The notes under the pieces are model-generated. The model saw only the letters and a list, made by a program, of their open reading frames with translations. It ran no database searches and was not told where the DNA came from. This document shows, piece by piece, positions 1 to 12,307 of a DNA stretch of 64,000 nucleotides. Every line of letters begins with the position of its first letter. Within the stretch, counting starts at the first letter, position 1. The stretch comes from Paraspadella gotoi (Eukaryota > Chaetognatha), in contig CM119268.1 in assembly GCA_051294375.1 (NCBI GenBank), forward strand, positions 7,336,861-7,400,860. Reading direction: 5' to 3'. The translations under genes and the position numbers were made by a program.

Positions 1-2640
1 TTTTACTTACATCTCATTTTATCATAACTATTACCTTTATTATTTTATTTTCTTTAGTTTAATATATCATTTCTGACCACTATCTTTTCTTCAATTCTTT
101 GTGGAAGCGGAATCTTTGTGAAACCGAAATCTGTTGAGTCAAACCGTTTGAAGAAGACTCATAAAAGCTAGGAAGGTTCGAAAACCTTTATTATATAAAT
201 ATCATCTGTTAATGCTGAAATAAAACTTGTTTTCTTTATTATCAAACCTTTAAAATAAGTGAACCACAAATTTAAATGTAATTGTTACATAATTTGCCTT
301 CATATGTTTCTATCTGCTACTTTGGAAAATTCTTTCCATAAAATACGACATTAAACTAAACCTGCAGTTTTATTTTTCATTTACTTCATAATTATTACTT
401 TTTTTTATATTAAGAATTCAATCAAACTAGGTTTTCCTCAATTTTTTTCCCTTTTTTTGTGTTTGACTTAAGAAAGAAGGTTTTGATGATTTGTTCCTGA
501 ACTAATTCAAATCATTCTGTTTAAAACTATAAGCATAATAAACTTGAGTATTAATAAGTTTTTATTATAAGTTTTAACACTAGTTTGACTTTGCACAATA
601 AAATAAAAAATGACGCATTCAGCTATGACCATTGCAGCAAGCCTTTTACCATATCCTAATTATTTACTTTCTTACAAACAACACCACTCTCTTCGGACGG
701 GCATCCACTAAATTCTCCACAAAGAGTCAAAATATCTAAACAGAAAAGAAAAGTTTTGTTTACCTAACTATTCCAGGATAATTTTTACATATATTCTTAA
801 TTATCTTGGCCATTTATAAATCTAAACTTAATGCCATACTAATTAAATATATATTTTTCCCCTTAGTTTATTATGTTTGATTACATTATCACAAAAACAT
901 TACTTGCATCAATAATATATTCAATCTAGCTAGTCTAATAAAAGGCATAAGACCAAGATAGAATTCAAATTGTTACCCTTTAATTTTATTATGTAATACT
1001 GCTTTTAAAATTTGAATCTGTTTTTTAAAAACAATAAAAGTTACAATTTCTTGGAGAAAGAAAACAATTTCACTCATGGCACAAAAGTAGTAATGCGGCC
1101 CATTTTCCCAAACACTTTTGAATATTTACTAAAAGCAAAGACTCAGCAGGATTCCTCGAAAATATTGCATTAATTTTAATCTAAATTTGACATCTCTTGT
1201 TAATTAAGGGCGGCAAATTTAAGCCACATAAAGCAGGCTCCCAAATTTTTAAAATTAGTGGAGAATGAATAATTATAAAACAGATATATCGTACGATTAA
1301 CGACCTTTATCTTTTCTCTCTTCTCCAATCGATTTCTGATACATATTATGTATGCTCAGTGCTCTGTAAACCTCTATCAATTTTTCTGCACCTAGGACGG
1401 ATTCGCAGTACTTCCGTTCAACGCCTAAAATTATAATTGCTGTTTAATTACTCTTACTAATACTCCTCCAAACGTCTCAGGTGTGCACATCATTTTAGTC
1501 TATAAATAGTCCCATTTGAGTCCCTCAAGAGAAAGAGTCATATATCGGAATAACCCATAGATTCTTGTATTGTCTCGTATATTTACGCGAATACTATACA
1601 TATTAGTGGATTATCTAAATAACAGTTTCTCAGTAATTCCAAGTTTAACTAAAAAAATATTTATACGGTGCTTAACGATCGCTCAAAAATTTATAGTTCT
1701 CACACAATCACGAATTCCCGAGTATTGATTAAGTCGATGTCGATCGATCCACTGAATTGTCGACGCGGATCTATTAAAACATGCCTTTAAATTATCTTAT
1801 TCCCACATCCTAATAACATTCCTCTGACATCAACGAATATCTCCGCGCTAAAATAGGTGACTCGACACACTTTGGCAAAATCTATACCTCAGTGTGACAG
1901 AGCTTTCCTCGTTCTGGCTACAAAAGGTTTCTATCATGCTTTTATCTCAGTCCCTCAATGTCTCTTGTCTACAGACATTAAAACGCTAAGGCCCATAACT
2001 AAACTGAAGTTCCCGTGACCCTTCATCTGGCCGCTAATGACCTGAAAATCACTTCTCGTGAGGTAATCCATCGCTAATATAATTTAGTGGAAACTCACTC
2101 TCAACTCGATAAAATTTATAATAAACGATTTTCCATGTTTATTTTTACACCGACCTATGAAAAGAGTTGCTGACGCAAGGTCTCCTTCCTCTACAAAACA
2201 AAAACAGAATCAAAACTGCGTGGACGAGGGATAAACCAAAACGATGCTTTCATTCCTGGAGAAGTAAACTCCTTTTACGTATAAAAGAATTTGGCCCTAC
2301 ATAGCTATAAGACGTGGACAGTCAAATAGCGCAGCTGGAGACACGACATAGCACTAAGGTATTCGCATATTGCGAGAATAAGGGAGTGTTTAGTGCTTCG
2401 GGTCCCAGGCCACATTGTCAAGGATTTTTTGAGGATTAGATTTGAAAGAAGAAGAAAAAAAAAAATAATAAAAACCGCGAAAATTTCACGAAAAAAAAAA
2501 GAAATCAAATTCTTGCGATTCGAACGGATTAAGACCGAATGAATTCGTATTTTTTTCATTTTTAACTTATTATTTAGGCGGGAAGACCTGGATGACCTTG
2601 AGACCTGAAACAAAACGAGCTATGTTAAGTAAGTTTGAAA
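1..2640. other. AT-rich stretch without simple repeats or gene
   Basis: Unlike the rest of the window it has no long microsatellite. No exon with both splice borders could be built. The 102-codon frame at 2305-2613 is Phe/Leu-rich and unrecognised. Confidence 0.6.
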
Positions 2641-2857
2641 AAAACCAAAGTTTCAATGACTATAAACCAACGAAAAGGCTTTTTTCTATTTTTTTTAATG
2701 GAGTCACTAAGTTTATTGTCGGCGTTTGCGTGAGGCGAATGGGGGTACCCGTGACCGACTGACCGTGTAATCGCGCGCAAGGGTGACCTTGGCTTGTCAA
2801 ACGATGCGAGCGTTGGCGTGGGTGATTTTTGTGTGTGTATATATTTTTATTGAAAGA

Positions 2858-2933
<76 letters not shown>

Positions 2934-3194
2934 AGAGAATTAAAAGGGTCCTCTCGCCCCACCCTCATGTTTTGCACTTCCCTCAAAGGAAAAAATGAAA
3001 AAGTGAAAAAAAAAATAATAGAAGTGGAAAAAAAAGAAGAAAAGAAAAAAATTTAAGAAAAACATGTAATTTTTTTTTATCAAATTCTCTGACATTTGAG
3101 GTTTAAAAAGTTAAAAAAAATAGAAGAAAATCTATCTCGTGTTTTGGCGAGAAAAAAATTTGATCGCAAAGAAATTGAGCAATTGCTCATATTT

Positions 3195-3470
3195 AACTGA
3201 ATATATATTAAATATATATATATTATACGTATATTTAGTATATTCACTACATTGGTAGGATGATTGGAGTTAATTTAAATTTGGTTAAAATTAGCAATGA
3301 TTTGATCAGAAAAGTGTTTTGACCTTTTTTATTCTCTCTCTTGTTATATATATATATATTATACGTATATTTAGTATATTCACTACATTGGTAGGATGAT
3401 TGGAGTTAATTTTAAATCTTGGTTAAAAAATTAGCAATGATTGATCAGAAAAGTGTTTGACCTTCTTTCA
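3195..3470. repeat. Direct repeat of about 130 bp, two units
   Basis: The run TATTATACGTATATTTAGTA, then CACTACATTGGTAGGATGAT, and onward to AGAAAAGTGTTTGACCTT, occurs at about 3210-3330 and again at 3350-3462. The units differ by small indels. Confidence 0.85.
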
Positions 3471-4713
3471 ATGTTGGCCTAGGGGGAGTCGGGGTTTCAT
3501 GGGTTTGAAGACGTGAAAAAAGTCACGTGACTTTTAAAGATTAACGCTTTGTTGTTGTTGTTGTTGGTCGGGTTTTCTTTGTCAAGAGGGAACTTATTTT
3601 TCCAGATGAGCTTTTCGTATTTTTTTTTCTTATTTCTTTCTTTTCTCGATGAATTAATTGCGATGATTCTTTCTTTATTTTGTCTTTTATGTTGATATAG
3701 ATTCGTATTTTTCTTCATCGACCTCGACTCCCGAAAGATCGAAACTCCATTTTCTAAACTTGGTTAGAAATCTTTTCTAATTTTTATTCGATAAATATTG
3801 AAGTGGTAAGGTTAATTTTGTGGACGATTTCAGTTGGTAAAAAAATCGTACGACTATCTCACAAGATGCTTATCTAGTATCATAAACCGCCAAATATTTT
3901 TACGGAATCCAAGCACTCTGGGAGTTAATAAACTCGACTGCGTGATTAAAATTTTGCATAATCTTACTATATTATTATCTTGAAATAGGGTCGTTACTGA
4001 CCACAGTCCTACCAGAGTCTACAGACATACTTTTTTATTTAATGAATTGATAATTTTTCTCATCTTTACTTCGTTTTCGTTATATTAAATTTCTCGTCTT
4101 TTCTTTGTTATTGTTATCGTCGTCCATATTTTCCGTCTTTCGTGGGCGCGTCTTTTTATTAAAAGAAAATGTCTCAGCGCTCCCTCCCCTTTGCTCCCCC
4201 CACTCTGGCACTTTTTCCCCCCTTTCGCTCCACCCCAAAAGCTCCCCCCTTTCGTTTCCGTCTTTCGATTTTCAAAGTTCGACGGTCTGGAGAAACTCAT
4301 TTTGAAGGAGTGGAGCTGGGAAATCCGAGCCTATGTGGTGAAAGAGGGAGCAGTGGTGGTGGGAGTGGCTCGCTGGAGAAGTGAGATGCTGGCTGTGAGA
4401 CGTGAGTGATTATGGAGTGGAGTGGCAGAGGGGAGTGGAGTGGCTGGACTGGGATGTGGAGCCGTGGTGGAGTGGCGGCGGTTTGCTGTAGAGGTCGAAG
4501 CGCGACGAAGCGGTTTAGTTCTGGTGAGCCAGGGTTAAATGAGGTCAAATACTAGGATAAGTCCAATTAAATTAGAATATAATTCTACTTTATTCGAACG
4601 AGGTGAGTTCGTCGGCGTAAGAAGTGGGTGGCTTTGCGTCGTTGTGTGGTTGTGTGTGTTAGGGAGGGGCAACGATATCGTTTACGTTATAATGTATGGG
4701 TTCATCATTGAGA

Positions 4714-4766
<53 letters not shown>

Positions 4767-4986
4767 GAGAGATATTTCATCTCTCATCCAGAAAAATGGG
4801 TGAGGCTCCATTCTCAGCTGCCACCTCTTTATTTCATTCATTTCCATTTTCGATTTAACCACCGCCCCCCCCGCCCCCCCGAGAGAAAACTTCTCTTGAC
4901 TCTCTCTTTTTTCTGCTTCACCTCGTCACTCCAGTCGTCTCTATCTCTATCTTCTATTTTACCTCTTTTTCTCCTTTCTTTCTTTC

Positions 4987-5084
<98 letters not shown>

Positions 5085-6057
5085 CGATAAAATTTCCATT
5101 CGAATAAAATCTTTTCATCTCTCTCCCGCCCCCCACCCAAATAAAAGAGGTTGAAAGAGTGAAAGTAAATTATAGGACTCGAAAGAGATGAGATGAGATG
5201 AGATGATCGGCAGAGATGAGACGGATGAGTGACTTACTTTCTGACTCACTTTTTTTTATCCTTCTGTCGGTGAATCGATTCCAAAAAAAAATTGGTGGGC
5301 GTGAATCTGTGAACTTTTTTTAGATATCACACGTGAAATAATCCAATGATTTTTTTTGATCTTCACTTGACGATGACTTTTGTCTGGGTTTCTTTTTTTT
5401 TTTTTTTATAAATGAACTTTATCCTTTCATCAATTTTCTGAAGGGTCGATCTTTTTTATTTCCGATTTCAATTTTTTCTTTCTTTTTTCTTTTTGCTGAT
5501 GGGTTTTCTTTTCTTTTTTTTTAATTTCTGATGGTTGATTTGGTTGTTGTCTTCTTCTTCGTTGGTTCAGGTCACCGTGCCGTCACCGGCTTCCGAAAAT
5601 AAATCACTCTTTTCGTTTAAAATCTGTGAATCTCACTTGAAATCTTTTTTTTTGTGTGTGTGGGTGACTTTTGTTTGCTTTACTTTAAAATTCGCGTTTT
5701 TATTCAAACTGTTTTGTTTGTTTTGATTTTCGATGAGTTGGTTTTAGTTTTTATCGATCACAGACGTCGAGTTCACGGTTTCTCGATAATTTTTTTTTCT
5801 TCATAAAATATAAAAATTCCTCCACCTTTTCGAACTGAATTAAACGGAGAATTTTTTTTTCTTGGTAGATCTTTATGGAAATAATATATCCGTCAGTTTG
5901 AGCTTGATTGGTTGCTTGGTGAACAGATTTAAAATCCACAGTTTAATATATCCCCACTTCAGAGTTTTTCGGCGAGCTTCGTTGAATGATGAAATTTAAA
6001 ATTTTGAAAATTTTTCAAAATTATTCGTGGTTATTTTTTCTTTCTCCTCCTTTGGGA

Positions 6058-6183
<126 letters not shown>

Positions 6184-6513
6184 TTGAAATTAAAAGACGG
6201 AGAAAATACTTTTTTTATTATCAAGACTGATATTTTTCTATTCTCGAAGTTTTCTCAAAAATTTTTTCCAAATATTTCTCTCTCAAAGGGTAAGGGCGGA
6301 AGACGAGGCTTTTGTTTGTTTATGTTTTATTTTGTTTAAACATCGAATGTTAACGTCGCGTTTCACACGGCGAAAGTGATTTTTTTTGTTGTTGTCGTCC
6401 TATTCACTTCATTCCGAGTAATTGTAAGAAATTGTGAATCCGGTTTGGAAGTGAGAATCACAGGGGAATCACCGGAGCCAATCACAAATTCTTTTTCGAG
6501 ACAGGGAGTGGGA

Positions 6514-6629
<116 letters not shown>

Positions 6630-7745
6630 GTGAGTAACGAGGCAATCACTTTTTTTTTCCTCTTTTCTTTTCTCAGTTTTTCCTTCTTTTCTCTCTCGAC
6701 TTAATTTCGATGGAATTCGACTTATTTTCTTTTTTCTCTCCTTCGATTTTCGTCGGCGAAGTTTATCACTCGATTACAGGGTCGTCGTTTTCCAATCGAT
6801 TTCACAAGGACGCCACGTACATTGAAAGAAAAACCGGAAGAAAGACGCAGACAGAGACAGAGACGAAAGGAGACGAGGACGAAAAGCGACAGAGACAGAT
6901 AAGCGACGCTTGGAATCGATTTAATGCGGAATCAAAGGAAGATTTCTTTTTCTTTTTTTTTCGCCCGAGTTGTCGTTTCTATGCGTTTATTTCTTGTTGA
7001 TGTTTAATATTTATATCTTTCGTCGTTGTTTTTTTTTTCTCGCGGTTATTTTTGTCTTATTTTTTTTTTCAGAAGACGAATTGATTAAATATATTTCCAG
7101 TTGCCAGTCGGATTGTATAACACAAATGTTTGCTTTCGATACAACCGCTGGATGTTCTTTTTTTTTTAAACAGAGACCTTCAACGGGCAATCCTGGGGTA
7201 AAAACGTGCGTTGATTTTGATGAATTAACTGATTTTTTTATGCTTTTCCTATTTTGAAATTAAACAATATATACTTTTTTCCGCCCACTAATCTAAAACG
7301 CGCGGCAGCGCGATCATCTCGTCTCTAGAATGTACAAAAGTTTCTTCTTTTCTTGTATAAAAAGAAAAAAATTGGCCGAGCGCGCACGCGGTCGGCACGC
7401 AGTAAACCACGCCAACAAACGCACGAGAGGCAGAAAAAAAGAGCCCCGGTCTGGTTGCCTTCCAAACGGGCCCCGGCGAGTAGATAGGGGGAGAGAAGAA
7501 GCGAGATAGAGAGTGAGAGATCGAGAGAAGAGAGAGAGAGAGAAGAGAGAGAGGAGAGAGAGAAGAAAGAGAGAGAGAGAGAGAGAGAGAGAAGAGAGCA
7601 GGAGGGGGGACGAGGCCCCCCTTTTCTCCATGGGTCGGAGCGGGAAGAGAAGAAGAGGAAGAGAAGAACGAAGAAAAAACGAAAGAGAAAAGAGAGAAAA
7701 TTGACGCTCGAAAGAGAATCCCCAGCCCCCCCTCCCTCCGCGATC
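6630..7745. repeat. Left arm of a 1.1-kb fold-back
   Basis: Reversed at 7890-9088. Paired marks include CGATTACAGGGTCGTCGTTT (6770-6791) with its reverse near 8911-8934, and the TAGAATGTACAAAAGTTTC block (7325-7344) with its reverse near 8310. GC-rich GA/CT tracts lie near the centre. No gene found; the long frames here read Ser/Leu- or Glu/Arg-rich repeat translations. Confidence 0.85.
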
Positions 7746-7889
7746 ACCAAACCGGAGCGAGGCCACTCCTCCGGCCCCCTAGCACTCCACCCTCACCACC
7801 GCCGGCCACCAACACCCTCATCTCCCCCGCCAGTTGAAAACGGCTCTCACTCTCATCCACTCCGGGGGATCGAAAGGGCCGAGGGGGAG

Positions 7890-8059
7890 TGAGGGCCGAA
7901 GGGGGAGGGGGGGCTGGATTTCCCGACTCAATTTCTCCGTTCTTTTTCCTCTTTCTCGTTCCTTTCTTCTTCTCTTCTCCTATTTCCTTCCTCTTCTCCG
8001 CCGACCCCATGGAGAGAGGCCGCATTCCCCCTCCTTCTTCTCTCTCTCTTCTCTCATCC

Positions 8060-8108
<49 letters not shown>

Positions 8109-9088
8109 CTCTTCTCGATCTCTTCACTCTCTATCTCGGCTTCTTCCTCTCCCCTTCTCGAGCCGGGGCCCGTTGCAGGCCAAGAACCAGAAGACGCGGG
8201 GCTCTTTTTTTTCTGCCTCTCGAGTCAGTCATGTTGGGCGTGTGACTGCGTGCGACCTGCGTGCGCGCCATCGTCCAATTTTTTTTTTTTTTATACCAAG
8301 AAAAGAAGAAACTTTGTACATTCGTAGAGACCGAGATAAGTCATCGAACGCGCCGGCGCTGATTATGATGGTCGATACGACTGCTGCGCGGCTTGAGCGT
8401 TAGATTAGTCCGGGAAAGATTTTTTAATACGCGCAAAATAGAAGAAAAACACATCGAGTAATCCAATTACAACCAAAATCAACGCACTTTTTTACGCAAG
8501 ATAAGCTCCTCCGTTGAAGGTCTCTGTCTTAAAAAAAGAAACATTCCAAGGCCGGTTGTACGATCAGCAACATTTGTGTTATACAATCCGCGGGCAACGT
8601 GGAAATATATTTCATACAATTCGTACTTGCTGAAAAAAAAGAGTAAGACCAATATACCGCGAGAAAAAAAAACAACGACGAAATATAATATTAAACATAA
8701 CAAGAAAGTAAACCTCGCAATTAGACACGAACAACCGGGCCAAAGAAAAGAAAAAGAAATCCTTCTCTTGATTCCGCGGATTAAAGTCCGCATTCCAAAC
8801 GTCTGCTTTACTGTTCTGTCGCTTTTCGTCCGTCTCCTTTCGTCATCTGTCTCTGTCATGGTCTTTCTTCTCGGTTTTTCTTTCATGTACGTGGCCGTCT
8901 CGTGCAAATCGATTGGAACGACGGACCCTGTAATTACGAGTGGTCATAAACTCGCCGACCGAAAAATCGAAGCGAGAGAAAAAGCAAGAATAAGTCGAAT
9001 CCATCCGATTAAGATCGAGAGAGAAAAAGAAGGAAAACTAGAGAAAAGAAAAGAGGAAAAAAAGAAGTGATTGCCATCGTTACACCCT
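7890..9088. repeat. Right arm of the 1.1-kb fold-back
   Basis: Reverse of 6630-7745 with indels. It ends next to a 25-N gap (9092-9116). Confidence 0.85.
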
Positions 9089-9116
9089 CACNNNNNNNNN
9101 NNNNNNNNNNNNNNNN

Positions 9117-9540
9117 TTAAAAATATATTTTTTTCCGCCACTAAATCTAAAACGCGCGCGCGCGATATCTCGTCTCTAGAATGTAAAAAGTTTCTTCTTT
9201 TCTTGTATAACAGAGAGAGATGGCGCCCCTCACTCCCCGCGCNNNNNNNNNNNNNNNNNNNNNNNNNNNNNNNNNNNNNNNNNNNNNNNNNNNNNNNNNN
9301 NNNNNNNNNNNNNNNNNNNNNNNNNNNNNNNNNNNNNNNNNNNNNNNNNNNNNNNNNNNNNNNNNNNNNNNNNNNNNNNNNNNNNNNNNNNNNNNNNTCG
9401 GCCCTCTTCGATTCCCCCGGGAGGTGGATGAGAGGAGAGCCGATTTTCAACTGCGGGGAGATGAGGGGTGTTGGTGGGCCGGCGGTGGAGTGGGTGGAGT
9501 GCTAGGGGGGGGCCGGAGGAGTGGCCTCGCTCGTTTGGGA
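9117..9540. repeat. Third partial copy of the fold-back unit, split by a gap
   Basis: 9117-9215 repeats 7265-7350 in the same orientation. 9398-9535 is the reverse of the fold-back loop 7746-7885. A 155-N gap (9243-9397) separates them. The rest, to 10090, is unremarkable AT-rich DNA without a gene. Confidence 0.8.
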
Positions 9541-10614
9541 TCGACTGGTGGGATAGTTTGGAGTTGGTGGTCGATCGAGGGGTGTTAAGGGGATGGTCGG
9601 ATTGGCGGTTAAAACGCGCGGACAAAATTACTCGGAGTTATTTAGAGCGTTGAGGAAGTCATAAGAGGAGAATTAGGCTGATGAACAAGGTTGTTTAGTG
9701 TTAAACTGAAAGAGTAAAAGTATCTAGAGTCGTTTCGTCTGTAAATCTCGATCGTACATCGTGACATCGTACAGTTCGGCGATGGCGATGTTTTCCGTTA
9801 GTTTTTATCGCGTTCAGAAAGGTTTTTTTTATTAGATCCTGTGAATGAGTTAAGTTGGTCGGATATAGTTCAATTTAAGCTAAGACTAAGTTCGAGAAGA
9901 AAACGAATGATTTCAAATTTGATTTGAATAAGAAATAGGGTTAAATTTCTTGGCCTTTCAAAAAAGGGTGGGTCGTTTTAAGAGCAGTTAACTGGTGCTG
10001 TTGTTTCAAGTGATTGTTTTGTTTGTGAAGAAATCGGGATTAGGATGCCTGGTTCTGAGGATTTAGTATTAAATCTGCATTAAAAAGAACTTAATGTAAT
10101 GTTCCAGAACGATTTCGCATAAATCTTCATCGGGGTTTATTTTTTCATTTTTTTTTCTGGGTAATTAGAGATTGTAAAAAAAGGATGAGTTAAAAAAAAA
10201 AAGGGAAAGTAAGAAAATAAAGAGTCAGTGTGAGGAAAGGGAAGGGAGAGCATCTGATTCGCTGGTTCAATGACTCCATCGTTCAAACATTTTATTTTCT
10301 TTCAAATTTTCTGTTTTGAAATTATTTTTTTTCTGAGGATGTTTTTTTTCTTAAAATGACTTTTTTTCTCTCAAATGTTCTTCCGCTTAGAAATTTACAA
10401 TTTTTTTTTCTCACTTCCGAATGTAAGAATTGGGCTGGAGTTTTTTTTTCTTTTTTTTTCTGTAGCCAGAGCTGTATTCGGGATGTAGCCAGGATGAAGC
10501 CGGGATGTAGCCGGACAAGTATTACGCCGTCCAAAAAGGCGCAGTTTGAACTGGCTATAAGCGGACAGTTTCAACTGCACCTCTTTCTGTCACGAAACTG
10601 TCTTCTTTTCCCCT

Positions 10615-10745
10615 GTTTTTAGGGAATCCCCGCCACTTTTTTTATGGGATAACATTGAAGCCCTCAGCATTATCCACGGCGGGGAATCCCCGCCACTATT
10701 TTTGATTGGGAATTGACATTTGAAGCCCTATCCCCGGCCCGAATC
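10615..10745. repeat. Two short repeats with palindrome GGCGGGGAATCCCCGCC
   Basis: The motif GGGAATCCCCGCCACT, followed by T-rich DNA and a TTGAAGCCCT block, occurs twice about 60 bases apart. The second has the full 17-base palindrome. The same pair is found, degraded, at 12900-13035. Confidence 0.75.
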
Positions 10746-11804
10746 ACAAAATCTGTTCATTCATAGCAGTCTCTTGTTAATAAAAAATTTAACTGAAACA
10801 TAAAAGAATATTAATATCCTAATTTAATAAAATAATATATTGGCTTGATGGCTGAGAATAGATTCGGTCTTATGGCTTACTCAGAAAAGAAAAATGAAAG
10901 TTATTAGAAATAATATATTTATTCATAAAGAATTAGCACAGTACTCGAAGACTTCTGTCTCCTCTAAGGCGTACAAACTTAAAATGAAAAAAATTGTATC
11001 TATTAGGTTCAACATAACTTGCTTCACAGAAGTCTCTTCCTCTTACTATTTTTAATCATATTAAGTTCTTCTTATAAATTTCTATTGTCAGTTAAAAACC
11101 TGTTTCTTCTAAAATACAGTTCTTGGAAAGTTTTTACAAAAAACTTTTAGTTACTAAAAAATTTTTGTTTTTACTTTGAATAAAATAAATATGTTGAGGA
11201 AAATTATTAAATATAAAATAATCTAAAAAATATCAAAAATAAAATCTATTCAGTTTAAAAAACTTTTATTGTTTCAGTTCATTTCTCGTAGATAATTATT
11301 TATATAAAATTTATTTTTTTATTTTTTAGTTGCAGCAACACTAGAAAAAATATAAAACAACCTAATAAAATATACTAATTCTCTAACCTCAAACCCAGTC
11401 TTTAACAAAAGCAAGTTTGAGCAAACAATGTCAGATTGCCCACGATCATTAGTAATAATTAATTAATTAATCAGTTAAAACATTAATTAAATTAATAAAT
11501 TAATTGTTTACACAAACTTATTGATAGATTGATTTTTTTTCCTTTTCTTTTCTCTTTTCTTTTATTTTTTCTTTTTTTTTATTTCCTTCTTCCTTTTTTT
11601 TTTTTTTCTTTCTATCTTTCTATTTTTCTTCTTAATTTTTTAATTGTTTTTCATATCTTTCTTTTCGTCTTCTTCGAGAGAGAGAAAGAAGAGAACACAC
11701 AAGAAGAGAGATAAGACGAAGAGAGAGAGAGAGAACAGAGAGAGATAGATAAGTGGCCCATTGTCTTGTCCCCGTCAAGAAATTGGGGCGGGGATTTGCC
11801 GGGA

Positions 11805-11826
11805 ATGATATCCCGGCAAGGCCGCC
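11805..11826. repeat. Short inverted repeat GCCGGGA/TCCCGGC
   Basis: GCCGGGA, a 6-base loop, then TCCCGGC, also present in copy B near 14170. It could form a hairpin. No function can be assigned. Confidence 0.6.
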
Positions 11827-11935
11827 GCAGGGCGTAGTTGCGGTGAACTTATTAGTTCTTTCCCCGAAACTGCGCGAAGTTTTAACACGTTAAACTGCAA
11901 GGTATTGGCCCGCGAAATATCTCTAGCGAGCTGAT

Positions 11936-12012
11936 TTCGAGATGTAGCCGGGATGTAGCCGGGATGTAGCCGGGATGAAGCCCGGATGTAACCGGATGCA
12001 ATCGGAGCTGTA
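11936..12012. repeat. Minisatellite with 12-bp unit GGGATGTAGCCG
   Basis: Several adjacent units, the later ones diverged (GGGATGAAGCCC, GGATGTAACC). Related units are found at 10475-10520 in the same 2.2-kb repeat and at 14310-14385 in copy B. Confidence 0.85.
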
Positions 12013-12307
12013 GCCGTGATTGTAGCTTCTTCTTTTAAAGAAATCACTTCTCGCCGGTTCTTCCAAATTCTCAAGTGAGGTCATTAACTTTCGGAAAGTT
12101 CACGACTTTTTAATCGTTCTTAACTATTTCTGGATTTTAAAGGATTTTTTAACGTTTAAGTCTTGAGACTCTAATTCTCTCTTTTAGTTTCTTTGTCTTT
12201 TTCATTTCCTTTCGCTTCGAGGAGGTGAAGTTCGGGAATTAGGTCGTCACATCCGGTTCTGGGATATTTATTTATAGGGTATTGAAACATGTGACTATGC
12301 ATTTTTA

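Larger units (their letters stand above)
10090..12230. repeat. Tandem 2.2-kb repeat, copy A
   Basis: Aligned with 12308-14600 over its length, from the ATGTTCCAGAACGATTTCGC block to the TAGTTTCTTTGTCTTTTTCA block. It contains an outer GC-rich part with minisatellite units at both ends (10475-10510 and 11935-12010) and an AT-rich core without any open frame of note. This layout is compatible with an unclassified non-autonomous mobile element. Confidence 0.85.

Noticed and set aside
4539-5140. Frames of up to 183 codons rich in Ser/Leu or Arg/Glu
   Set aside because: Most of each is (CT)n or (GA)n translation, and the non-repeat parts show no family motif or splice borders. The same applies to similar frames at 6000-8250, 18850-21120, 31640-32500, 36340-37280, 38610-39000, 40140-41350 and 50210-50760.
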